From Ilex aquifolium (Eukaryota; Streptophyta; Magnoliopsida; Aquifoliales; Aquifoliaceae), in assembly GCA_951799425.1 (NCBI GenBank), contig OX637409.1:12868960-12932959 (forward strand): a stretch of 64,000 nt of DNA, read 5' to 3'. Shown piece by piece: positions 47,367 to 57,928 of this stretch. The first letter of the stretch is position 1. Each line of letters begins with the position of its first letter. Position numbers and translations under genes: made by a program. Below the pieces are notes generated by a model. The model was not told the DNA's origin and did no database searches. It saw nothing but the letters and a program-made list of their open reading frames with translations.

Positions 47367-47606
47367 GCATCATATTTCTTTTTGAAATATTCCCCATTCT
47401 TTGACATCTGTCACAATTTAAACAAAAGATATGAACATCTTTAAAAAGAGTTGGCCAATAAAATCCATACTGCAAAATTTTAGCAGCGGTTTTCTTTGAA
47501 GCAAAATGGCCTCACAAGCTTCAGAGTGACAAAACTGAATTACCTGACTAATTTCATGATTAGGTACACAACGTCTTATTATTTGATCTTTACAGTATTT
47601 AAACAA
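47367..47606 (-). pseudogene. pol: Element C integrase N-terminal zinc-binding part
   Basis: Reading leftward: [10 protein letters not shown], then VIQFCHSEACE, then, in shifted frames, ILQYGFYWPTLFKD- and CDRCQ-like pieces, the usual HHCC layout of Athila integrase. At least one frameshift separates it from the RNase H frame (near 47600) and another lies near 47515. It is cut off at 47367 by D and continues at 35625. Confidence 0.75.
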
Positions 47607-48919
47607 ATAAGGATCTTCCCAGGAAAAATACGTACCTCAAATAGGAACTTGTTTTTATCAGTCCAGGTATAATTAGAAGGAATAGTACCAGTAGCTAAAT
47701 AATTAGCTATATCTGCATACCATGGTACTTCGGTTATTACTAAAAGTTGTTCATCTGGAAAGGTTTCTCTAATCGGAATTGGTTCTTCTTTTATATTGTA
47801 ATTTAATCTTGACAAGTGATCTGCTACCACATTTTCAACTCCTTTCTTATCTTTAATTATAAGATCAAATTCTTGAAGTAACAAAATCCAACGCAGGAGA
47901 CGTGGCTTCGCATCTTTCTTAGTAAGTAAGTATTTTAAAGCTGCATGATCTATAAATACAACAATTGACGATCCAACTAGATATGATCGAAATTTATCTA
48001 ATGCGAACACGACAGCAAGTAATTCTTTTTCTGTGGTTGAATAGTTCATTTGTGCATCATTTAGAGTTTTGCTTGCATAGTAAATAACATATGGTTTTTT
48101 TATCTTTCTTTGACCTAATACAACTCCTACTGCATAATCACTTGCATCACACATTATTTCAAAAGGTAAAGACCAGTAAGGAGGTTGCATGATAGGTGCA
48201 GAAACAAGCATGTTTTTTAATTTATCAAATGCTAATTGACATGCATCATTCCATTCAAATATTATATCCTGACATAAAAGATTACAGATTGGTTTAGATA
48301 TTGAACTAAAGTTTTTAATGAATCTTCTATAAAATCCAGCGTGACCTAAAAAAGATCGAACATCTTTTACAGTTTTCGGTGAAGGAAGATTAGCTATTAA
48401 GTCAATTTTGAATTTATCAACTTCAATTCCTCTTTTAGAGACTGTGTGACCTAAAACAATACCTTGTGTAACCATAAAATGACATTTTTCCCAATTCAAA
48501 ACAAGGTTTGTTTCTTCACATCGAATAAGTACTCTTTCAAAATTTTCTAAACATAAGTGAAATGAATCACCATATACTGAAAAATCGTCCATAAAAACTT
48601 CTAGATATCCTTCCACCATATCACTGAATATACTTAACATACAATGCTGAAAAGTAGATGGAGTATTACATAATCCAAAAGGCATTCTTTTATAAGCAAA
48701 AGTTCCAAACGAACATGTAAATGTAGTTTTTTCTTGATCATTTATTGCAATTTCAATCTGATTATAACCAGAATATCCATCTAGAAAACAATAATATGCA
48801 TGACCAGCTATTCTTTCAAGTACTTGATCTAGGAATGGTAACGGAAAGTGATCCTTTCTGGTGAGGGAATTTAGTTTTTGATAGTCAATACATACATGCC
48901 AACCTGTGACTGTATGCAT
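47579..48919 (-). pseudogene. pol: Element C reverse transcriptase and RNase H
   Basis: 446 open codons. RT palm motifs: [20 protein letters not shown] (first catalytic Asp at 47), [15 protein letters not shown], and the active site VFMDD with D111-D112; then the [13 protein letters not shown] and [12 protein letters not shown] segments. RNase [26 protein letters not shown] and IDHAAL, with the acidic residues in place. The N-terminal RT piece lies in another frame just upstream (48930 on), so the ATG at 48919 is not the natural start. The sequence type is Athila/Tat rather than chromovirus. Confidence 0.92.
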
Positions 48920-48929
48920 TGAGACTAAT

Positions 48930-49967
48930 TCATTTTCTTGATTTTTTATTACAGTAACACCAAATTTTTTTTGAAACTACTTGTGTAGGACTAACCCATT
49001 TACTATCAGATATAGGATAAATAATATTAGCATCTAATAGTTTAAGTACTTCAGCACGAACTACTTCTTTTAAGTGTGGATTCAATCTTCTTTGCATTTG
49101 ATGAGATGGTTTAGCATCTTCTTCTAAATAGTTACAATGAGTACATAGAAGTGGACTTATAGCTTTTATATCTGCTATAGTCCATCCAATAACACTTTGA
49201 TGATTTTTCAATACTTTTGTTAATTCCTTTTCCGGAATTTCAGATAATTTTGATGATATTATTATTGGATGTATTCCATTTTCTCCTAAAAAAACATATT
49301 TTAAATTGGTTGGAAGAGGTTTTAATTCTGGCTTAAAAACCTTGACATTAGATTCTGCATTCTTCGGTAACAATTTTTCACATTGTAGATTCTTTGCAGA
49401 TATATTTTTAGATTCAGCATCAGATATAGATTTCAATGCAAATAACTCTTTTTTCAGAAAGTTCTTTTCAAAAAAACTTTGAGTTAATGTTTCCACACAA
49501 TTTACTTCATATATCTCTTCCTCTTCTCTAGGTTTTTTTGCACTGTTAAAAATATTTAATTCCAAAGTCATATTTCCCAATGAAAGTTTCATGACTCCAT
49601 TCCTACAATTAATTAATGCATTTGATGTAGCTAGGAATGGTCGACCTAAAATTAGAGGTATGGATGCACATGCATGACAAATTGGTTCTGTGTCTATAAC
49701 GATAAAATCTCCTGGAAAATAGAATTGATCGACTTGGACAATAACATCTTCCACAATTCCTTGTGGAATTTTTATTGAACGGTCTGCTAGTTGTAGTGTA
49801 ATACTAGAAGGTTTTAGCTCACTTAATCCTAATTGTGTATATACTGAATATGACATTAGATTACAACTGGATCCAAGATCTAGCAGAGTTTGTTCAATTC
49901 AAAAATTTTCAATGAGGCATGAGACTGTAGGACTACCTGGATCTTTGTACTTAAGAAGTGTGTCATG
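48930..49967 (-). pseudogene. pol: Element C protease and linker to RT
   Basis: From about 49967 leftward: a TLLDLGSSCNLMSYSVY protease-like segment (DLG in place of DSG/DTG), the LADRSIKIPQGIVEDVIVQ segment, LGRPFLATSNALIN, then a long Lys/Glu-rich linker and the approach to RT (RRLNPHLKEVVRAEVLKLL, ending WVSPTQVV). A stop near 49900 lies before the protease motif and a frameshift near 48960 cuts the RT start. The order matches Athila gag-pol. Confidence 0.82.
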
Positions 49968-51809
49968 CTATATTATAGTATTAACTTGTTCAATTAAAAA
50001 TGCTTTCTTTGGTACATTTGTTCTTCTTTTTATTGTGCAAAGATCTTTTAAAAATTTAGCATAAACTGGAACTCTTTTTATTGCATCCAACAAAGGAATA
50101 TTAATCTTTACCTGTTTAAATAATTCGAGAATATCAGATTGATCTTTTTCGGATGAAAGTTTCTTGACCCTTTGAGGAAAAGGTAAAGGAATAGGAAATT
50201 TAGGATCTTTTTCACTTTGTACTTCTGATTGCTTTTTGACTAAATGTTCAATTTCAAGTGGTTCATTTACAGGAATTGACTTACATATTTTCTTTGGAAT
50301 CTTGGGTTTAATAGTTTTATCAATTACCTTACCACTTCTTAGTGTTGTAATTGCTTGTACTTGACTTGGCGAGGCTTCAGATGACACATAATTAGCTTGA
50401 CTCTGACTTTGTGGAGGTTTAGGTTGAGATGGAAACTTTCCTTTTTCTGACGTACTTAAAGATTGGGTCAAGTTAGCTAGATGACTCTTAATTTCTTCAA
50501 TACTCTGAGAAGTTTGAGCTTTAAAATCATTAAAAGTTTGAGTTGTTTGAGTATTAAAACTCATTTGACTTTGAATAAATTGATTCATAGTAGCGTCCAG
50601 AGTTCTTCTCTGAGGAGGTTGATATGGTTGATATTGTTGTTGATTTTGTAGCTGTGGTAGACCTTGTGTTTGATTTGTAGGTTGTGTATTTCTCCAACTA
50701 AAATTTGGATGATTTCTCCATCCTGGATTATAAGTTTCAGAATATGGATTTGAATATGGTTTAGTATAAGTTGGAACAACATTAGATTGTTCAATTAAGA
50801 CTTCTTTAAAGGCAGGTATAGTTGGACATTCCCTAGCAGGATGTCCTGAAAACGCACAAATTTCACAAAAGTGATCAGTAGAAGAAACAACAACTACTTG
50901 CTTAATTTTTTTCATTTCCAAAGCTTCTAATTTTCGAGATAAATTAGCCATTTTAGCTCTTAAATCATCATCTTCTTTTAATACATATTTTCCTCTTTCA
51001 AATGTAGATGACTTATTTTCCACAGTATTTGAAGAAGTCGAGTCCCACATCTGAGAACTCTCTGAAATAGTATCAAAAAATTGAAATGCTTCTTCAGGGT
51101 TTTTATTCATAAATTCTCCTTAAGCCATCATTTCAACAAATTGTCGCATTGCAGAAGGAAGAGCATCATAGAAAAATCCGACTAACGTCCAGTTTTCAAA
51201 GGCATGATGTGGACAAGCTTGGAGAAGATCCTTAAATCTTTCCCAACATTGATAAAAAGTTTCTTTTTCTTTTACAGCAAAATTCATTATTTGTCGTCTT
51301 AATGCATTAGTACGATGCAGAGGAAAAAACTTTTTAAAAAACTCAGTTTGTAAAACTTGCCAACTTGTGATAGAATTTGCTCTTAAAGAGTTAAGCCATA
51401 GTTTAGCTTTATCTTTCAACGAGAAAGGAAAAAGTTTTAATCTGACCATTTCAGAATTATCTTGCAAAGTTCCACAGACATCTTCAAATTCTTTCATATG
51501 AACATAGGGATTTTCAGTTTCTAAACCATGGAACTGTGGTAGTAACTGTATTGTTCATGGTTTAATATTAATATTTGGAACGTCTGTTGGAAAAGCAAAA
51601 CATGACGGGACATTTGTTCTTGTAGGATGGAAATATTCTTTTAACGGTCGAACATTTTGAACTACTTCTTGTTCTCTAGCTTCTTCCTCCCTAGGTACGT
51701 TGTGCGCCATACTTAAGTCAAATGATTCTTGTGTAGATGTAGATGAAGAAGATGAGGAAGATGAGGGAGATGACTGATTTACGGAACCTACTGATGAATG
51801 AACAGACAT
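49968..51809 (-). pseudogene. gag: Element C gag
   Basis: From ATG 51809: a Ser-rich N-terminus, then capsid-type motifs after an in-frame TGA near 51554 (LPQFHGLETENPYVHMKEFE, KLFPFSLKDKAKLWLNSL, FFKKFFPLHRT, FYDALPSAMRQF). A second in-frame stop, TAA at about 51120, precedes MNKNPEEAFQFFD. Then come one CCHC knuckle (CEICAFSGHPAREC), a Gln/Pro-rich stretch and the IQSQMSFNTQTTQTF coiled segment. Apart from the two stops the frame is well kept. This is the best local reference for the gag remnants in O and G and for the ORF of B. Confidence 0.88.
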
Positions 51810-51924
51810 AGACTATTAAAAACAAACAAACAAACTATAAACATACAATACAGATAAACAAATATATATAAATTTATATTTTAAATTTTTTATTATATAT
51901 TTTTTTTCTTTAAATTATCATAAC

Positions 51925-51942
51925 TCCCCGTCAATGGTGCCA
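51925..51942 (-). other. Primer-binding site of element C (tRNA-Asp type)
   Basis: The reverse strand reads TGGCACCATTGACGGGGA, three differences from the tRNA-Asp complement found in B. It lies six bases inside the right LTR. Confidence 0.75.
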
Positions 51943-52616
51943 AAAACTTGATTCGTACTATTTTATGATCTGAACTATATTATACACCCAAGTATAAGTG
52001 GTCGAATTATAGTTTTCTCGGTTTTAAGTCCAAGTATCGATCACACGAAGAGTTTCAGTAACTTAGAATTTAAAAGAAAAACAGTAAAATTGTTTAAAAC
52101 ATTATTATAGTTGATAGCATGTGATGTGAGCTTAGATTGATAACTAGTCTACTTTAAATAAAATGCGTAGGTAAGCTTCTTAACGACAATAATAGAAAAG
52201 GTACCCTTCAGTTTAGGGATTCCATATGCTTTATATTGGTTAAATACTGGAAATGCCACCTTACATCAATTAACTTCCATGTTACTGGCAAGTTAACCGG
52301 TAAGTCTGATGTATGTAAACCATCACACAACAACTTCTTAGGTTAGCTGGTGGTATCCATGACAATTGATTAATCCAAGCAAACCAGAATGACAAGCCAT
52401 TCATGAGGAATACTTGAATTATTCAATTGATCTTTTGATAGTAAGTGTGTATATAGTAAACCATAATACATTAACTTCTTAGGTTAGCTGGTGGTAATAA
52501 TAAATCATAACTCAACAACTTCTTAGGTTAGCTGGTGGTATTAAGTCATAACACAACAACTTTTTAGGTTAGCTGGTTATAGATGTGTCAATTTACTAAT
52601 TCAAGCAAACCAGAAG

Positions 52617-54868
52617 TGTGACGCCCCAAAATCCGGGGGTCCGTTGATTACCCATCAACCCGCGGAATACTCATGGATACCGAGTAGCTCGATATCACAC
52701 CGTCATGCCCCATTTACCGGGGTCCTTAATTTTAACAAAATTTGGGCAGAGTCTCCTTTGTATGGGGAGCTCTACCCAAAACACAACCTGTGAAGTATAC
52801 ATTAACATGACCCATCCGAGGCCCAATATAACACAATGACCACACATGGTCTATTTATAAGTAAAATTTGACCGCACCGGGTCCATTTATCAATACTTAT
52901 ATCAAAACATGCAAGGTTAGTTTAACAATAGTCCATATAAGTTCTATTACATTTATTCATGAAAACTTTACAAGTCAAAACCATGTTAATCAAAAGGTTT
53001 ACAAAATCATGCACTAAGACCACAGGTCGGCCTCCTTCACCCTTGATGCTCTACATGGGAGCCATCCGCCGGTGCAAACCCCACACCTGAAATTGTTTCC
53101 CGTATAGGGTGAGCCTCGCTTAGTAGAAAATTCCCTACAGAGGCTACTCCCCACCTAGATGCACATGGAATGCTTATATGCAATACTCAATTATCCACAA
53201 CAATTCTAATCATGTTTATGCAACTCAGATATGGAATTTCTTATGACATGTCATGCAACGAGGTGAGACTCATTCATGCACTCAATCCGAGCCCTTCCTG
53301 GCTCCCCAACACACGCAAGTGCCAATGTGTGAATCCGTCATTTATGTTACACATCAATGACATTTTACAAAACTAGGGTCTTTCTTGGGGTGGGCATTCA
53401 TGGACTTACACCAACGGCACCCAACCGACACAGAATTTCAGGACTTCAACCCACGGTTCCGCGTATACCGACACACTTTATGGCCTTTTACACAACGGAG
53501 TGCGAATCCTATCAACGAGTCTTTCACCCGAGGGATATTCTAGCCCTTCTTGCTAACCCCGACCTAATTTATCTCTCATGCAATTATGCGACTCAGCGGG
53601 ATCTTCGATCCCTTCCTTCCGAGTCCCTTGTCAAATACCAAGAGTGGCATTTGATTAACCATGCACACACACACACACACACTCACACCCATGACTTACA
53701 CCCATGAATGTGATGTCATGAACATGCCCAATACGCAATTGATGCCATATGAGCAATACAAACCATATATCATCATATTCTATGAAACTTTATATCACAT
53801 GCATATAAATTTCATAATTCATCATGCTCAACATATCAACAACATATTCAAACATGTTATTCCAATGGCATCAAACAACCATTTAAATCAAGCAAGACAT
53901 TTTATCAAACACCTTCAAGGCACAACTTATAATCACATAGCATGCCTCAAATTTCCCTAAGTTACAAGAACAATCACATGTAACTTCAATATATCGAAAT
54001 CGAGCTAGAAGCTAGCCTAAGCCATTTCTATGCTCACTCTTCCACTTCCACAACCATAGACATATGTATAGATCATATATATATGCATACATAACCCAAG
54101 CATTTCCTAGAAGCATTCTAGACTAGGAATCAACCCAAGTAGGATACCCTTACCTTTTGAAGCGTGAGATGAAGACTAGAGCTTCAAAGCTTCAAGAACA
54201 CCTCAAGAACACCAACAAAAATCCCAAAATCCTTGATTTCTCCAAAGACTCCACTTGAATCTTCGGTGAAATCCCTCGTTCTTGGTACGTACGCATAGCC
54301 CTCGTCGAGGAGATGAACTTTGCCTCTTGGATCGACGGATTTCGACCGACGGAACTCCTGGAATCGGAGCGGGAAGGTTGAATAAATTTTTTTTTCTTTC
54401 TCTTTGGTCTTGGCCAGCTGCTTGCAGCTAAGGGGAGATATTTTTTTTGTCCAAAAAGCTGATTTAAGAGGATATTTATAGGCAAAAATGTGCGGTTCAC
54501 ATTGCATCGCATATTCTCGACTTCCGGGTCCGTTTTTCGTCCCGAAACGATTCATTATACATCGGACTAAGTTCAAATTAATTTTATTTGAACTTTAACT
54601 TAATTTTAAGGAAATTTTATAAAATCCATTATTGGGGACCTTTAAAATGTCATTCGCCACGCAGTCGCCTCGAACGACGTGCAAAAATCTGACTATCTCG
54701 GAATTCGACGAAATTTGATAGGGTGACTAGATTCCGCGATACGAATCCAACGGCGAATTCCGTTTCCTCATCCGAGGTCTAGAGTATGAGTATTTCAAAT
54801 AAGCATTAGGATGGCAAATGACCATTTTGCCCTTATTTACAAAAATTCAAATTTACCCGGGTTTCACA
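52617..54868 (-). repeat. Solo LTR, Tekay-like, in the R/U5 region of element C 5' LTR
   Basis: The reverse strand starts TGTGAAACCCGGG and ends TTTTGGGGCGTCACA; AGAAG flanks it on both sides (52612-52616 and 54869-54873). A TATAAATA on the reverse strand at about 54474 would be its promoter. A CA microsatellite lies near 53664-53682. The open frames at 53357-53960 and 54184-54576 show no protein features. I see no strong palindrome array in this LTR. Confidence 0.9.
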
Positions 54869-55674
54869 AGAAGGACAAGCCATTCATGAGGAATTCTTGA
54901 ATTACTCAATTGGTCATCTGTGATATATATATACCAATTAAACATCCTCAGCGTTCCGGTGGAGGACAAGCCATACCGGTGGGAACACTGTAGATATTTG
55001 ACGAGCATTATAGTGTTATATAGTAATTAAACAACCCTAATAACCCAGAATGACGAGCCATTCATGAGGATCATTTAAGTTTTGTACCATGCATCAGTAG
55101 AATGTCCTCAACGTTCGGGTGGAGGATAAACTATACCGATAGGAACACCGTAGACATTTAACCGGCAGGTTGATGATGCACTGATGACATAATTCCAAGC
55201 ACAACACCTAAATTACGTACATCACTATATCATGCATGAAGTACATAATATATATATAAATAAATATTTGAATAAAACATCAGCATTTCCATAATCTAAC
55301 CAATACTTATACATATGTTCACCCTTTATTGAAGGGTATAAGTGACTACTCACGCCCCATTGCTACAGATAAACAAGGAGTGTGGGCAGTTTTCATTACA
55401 ACTGAAATTAAAATACAAACTCTAAAACTTCTTTCACAAGGAACAACTGAAACACAACCACCTTTATTATTAATTAAAACAACAAAGTGGCGGCAGTTCA
55501 ATTATCTGAATAGAAAGATACAACATAAATGTAGAAATACAGAGTATCGGATGGAGTGTAGGACAGACCGGCTTTGAATTTGACTTTCTCTTTTCTCTTT
55601 TTCTTTCTCTCTTTCTTTCTCTCCCTTGGCTATTGGGTGGCCGGCCTTGTTCAAATGAAGGAGGGCACCCCTAT

Positions 55675-57333
55675 TGATTAGCACAATATATTGTATGATT
55701 CACATGTGCAAATCAATGTTAATTGAATGGTTTTTATAATTAAAAGATGGAGTTTTACTTCATAATTTCTCAATTTAGCATTTGATGATTGCAGGGTAAA
55801 AGTGCGCAACATAACCATCTTGAGGCTTCTCAAATACATCAAGATGAATAAGGGTGAAGGAAAACCAAAGGCAAGCTCAACAGGGGAGGACAGGAAGAAA
55901 TTCAGGAAAATAAGGCTAGCGTACCGGTACGCTGACCCTACTGGAGTGAATCATACCGGTACGCATACCGGTACGCTGACCCTACTGGAGTGCTTCGTAC
56001 CGGTACGCCCGAAGGAATTTTGCCCAAATTCTGCGAACTTGTCTCAGCCGATTTTTGTGGACCCCACCATGTCTTCTCCCACCTGCCTCCTGCAAGCCCA
56101 GAACACTATTCATTGTGTTCACACCTCTTTTAGACTATTGATTGCAGAAGAGCATTAATGAGAGGAGTGAGAAGTTGAGCTGCTGGGTCTTGAGGAGTGC
56201 CCTGCCATGCCCTGTCCAAGCCATCACCTGCAACCTTTTGACACTTCTCCAGGCTACTCCATGTCTCCTGCACGTTTTGGGTTGGAAAATGATCTCCATT
56301 ATAGGCTGGAGAGGAGGGCATTATGGATAATTTTTTAGAGAGAGTTTTTAGAGAGTGAAGCTCTGGGCGAGGAAGACAATGAATAGTAGATTCTAGAGAG
56401 AGAAAGTTGTGATTTTTGCATTTCTTTTGCTGCATTGTCTTGTAATCAATGGTAGGAACCTTTATATCTTGAATGAATGCCATTAATGTCATTTTCCCTT
56501 ATGTCATTGCTAGTTTAATGCTCCCATTTAAGTTCTACCATTAATGCTTCAAAAGTTATTCATGTTCATAGCTATAAAATAGATTTTCATGCCATTCACT
56601 TCTAGTCTATGATTTCTTGTGCTTAGGTACTTCAAAACTCCATATCCTTACAATGCATTATCTTTACATTGTCATTTCTAGTTGTAGTATGAGTAGCTAA
56701 ACACTTGTTGTTGGCAAGACCAAGGGAATCCCCATTTGGGTATACCATTTCAACTCTTTCTACACCCTCCCTTTAGAGTCCCATGGTTCGGTTTGACCGG
56801 ATTGAAGGTGGATGAATTGGTGAATCTTTGATAATCCGTAGGCCTAGTCACGGTTTATGCTTAGGCATTCACCAACATCATCCTCGGCTTTCCGTGAATC
56901 AACCGTTCATTCTTGCTCAATCGGAGGAGTGATTTGAGTTGAGATTGTATACCCATTGGAGGGACCTCTTGAAATTGCCAACACTTGTTTTCTCATTCTA
57001 ATTTCACCAAAACACACTTCACCAAACAATTTCCAACAACAAGAATTTTACATTTTCTTTTCCCAAATCACTTTCAAATTGGTTTACTTCCTTCCCCGTG
57101 GAAACGACCTTGGAATACCACCAAGTAAAAGACGACCCACGAAAGTCTCCTTGCGATTGGGGAGCATTTTTGTGCATTCAACTATCACATTCCCACTGAC
57201 TTATATCCTTCCCTATTGCCCTTTCTTTTCACACTATCCCAAAGGGGGAGAAATCCTTCCTTCCGCTCATACATTGCATCATTTGAGGGATAGCATTTTA
57301 GGGGTTAGGAAAGACATAGTTTCCAAACAATCA
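55675..57333 (+). repeat. Solo LTR H, Athila type, in the core promoter of element C 5' LTR
   Basis: Starts TGATTAGCACAATATATTG and ends CCAAACAATCA, with CCTAT duplicated (55670-55674 and 57334-57338). It shares with B the GGTTCGGTTTGACCGG block and the U5 hairpin (CTTGG/CCAAG, 57109-57125). It contains CGTACCGGTACG repeats at 55920-56007 separated by a CTGACCCTACTGGAGTG linker. Confidence 0.93.
55920..56007 (+). repeat. GTACCGGTACG array in solo LTR H
   Basis: Four ACCGGT cores in CGTACCGGTACG or CATACCGGTACG context. The CCCTACTGGAGTG linker appears twice. Confidence 0.88.
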
Positions 57334-57683
57334 CCTATTTATAGGAATAAGGAAGCATGAGGTGGAAGGATAAAGCCAAACCGCCAAGGGTGACCGTCCG
57401 GACGCCACCACCACCGTCCGGATGGTGGTGCTTTGCAGTTGATCCATGTGTCGTTTGCTGGAGCTTACATGTGTCGTTTTACACTTTGGTCGTTGCTCTT
57501 TCAAGCTTCTATACATTGTTCCTTGTATTTTCTGTCAATTCCGCATTTAAACCCTAAAATTTCAAACATAAAACTCATAAAACCCTAGTTTACGCACAAA
57601 CCCTAATTCATAATTTTAATTGTTTTATCTTACAAAGTTGATTACTTAATCATTTTAATTTACATACTAGTTAGAGTTAATCA

Positions 57684-57769
57684 GCACCCCCCAACTTAAA
57701 CTTTACTAGTCCCTAGTAAACATAAATTATAAAAGCTATTTCATAAAATAAAATATGAACCGAGGTAAA
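57684..57769 (-). other. Second copy of the element C polypurine-tract region, outside its 5' LTR
   Basis: 86 bp nearly identical to 30536-30621: hairpin (57702-57720), AAGTTGGGGGGTGC on the reverse strand abutting the LTR, and the GAACCGAGGTAAAATC tail. This belongs inside an element, upstream of a 3' LTR, yet it lies outside C's 5' LTR. It suggests that the right LTR was also the 3' LTR of a second copy now lost. The homology stops at 57769, where element G begins. Confidence 0.75.
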
Positions 57770-57928
57770 ATCATGGGCCGAGGTACGTTGTTCCTTGTAT
57801 ATACTTTTGTTTACTTGTCTTTTCATTCATAGATATTTTTTTGTATGTGGGGACGGGATGACCAAAATAGATTGGTTAGACGACCCTTAGGGCCCAACAT
57901 GAATATTGACCAAGAACCACCCGATGAT
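57770..57928 (+). pseudogene. Athila-type leader and gag start of element G, first part
   Basis: Starts with ATGGGCCGAGGTACG, matching the leader splice-donor region of B (CGGGCCAAGGTATG). A short gag N-terminus follows (MWGRDDQNRLVRRP, then MNIDQEPPDD) up to the solo LTR at 57929. Upstream leader, primer site and LTR are missing. Confidence 0.6.

Larger units (their letters stand above)
28725..57683 (-). mobile_element. Element C: Athila-type retrotransposon, multiply interrupted
   Basis: Reading right to left: 5' LTR, tRNA-Asp-like primer site (51925-51942), gag, protease, RT, RNase H, integrase, a small ORF, an env-position ORF, a 3' UTR, a hairpin-PPT, then the 3' LTR. It is about 13.3 kb without the insertions of D (with E) and of two solo LTRs. 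Stops in gag, frameshifts in pol and the split integrase make it defective. GCACC flanks both outer LTRs, but see the finding on the right junction. Confidence 0.9.
51949..57683 (-). repeat. 5' LTR of element C, split by two solo LTRs
   Basis: Three pieces (51949-52616, 54874-55674, 57339-57683) join to about 1814 bp matching 28725-30535 throughout, including the tandem GGTTAGCTGGTGG repeats (52330-52575) and the TCCGGA palindromes (57392-57430). The terminal TG...CA is intact at both ends. Confidence 0.93.

Noticed and set aside
53357-54576. Open frames of 99-130 codons in the solo LTR at 52617-54868
   Set aside because: No domain, composition bias from a CA microsatellite, and location in a non-coding LTR.
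55329-55577. 82-codon open frame present in both C LTRs (also 29848-30096)
   Set aside because: Lies antisense in the LTR R/U5 region and is duplicated only because the LTR is; no protein features.
28720-57688. GCACC on both sides of element C as a decisive target duplication
   Set aside because: The right-hand GCACC is part of a polypurine tract copy that matches C's own interior, so the match may be chance; kept as an open alternative.
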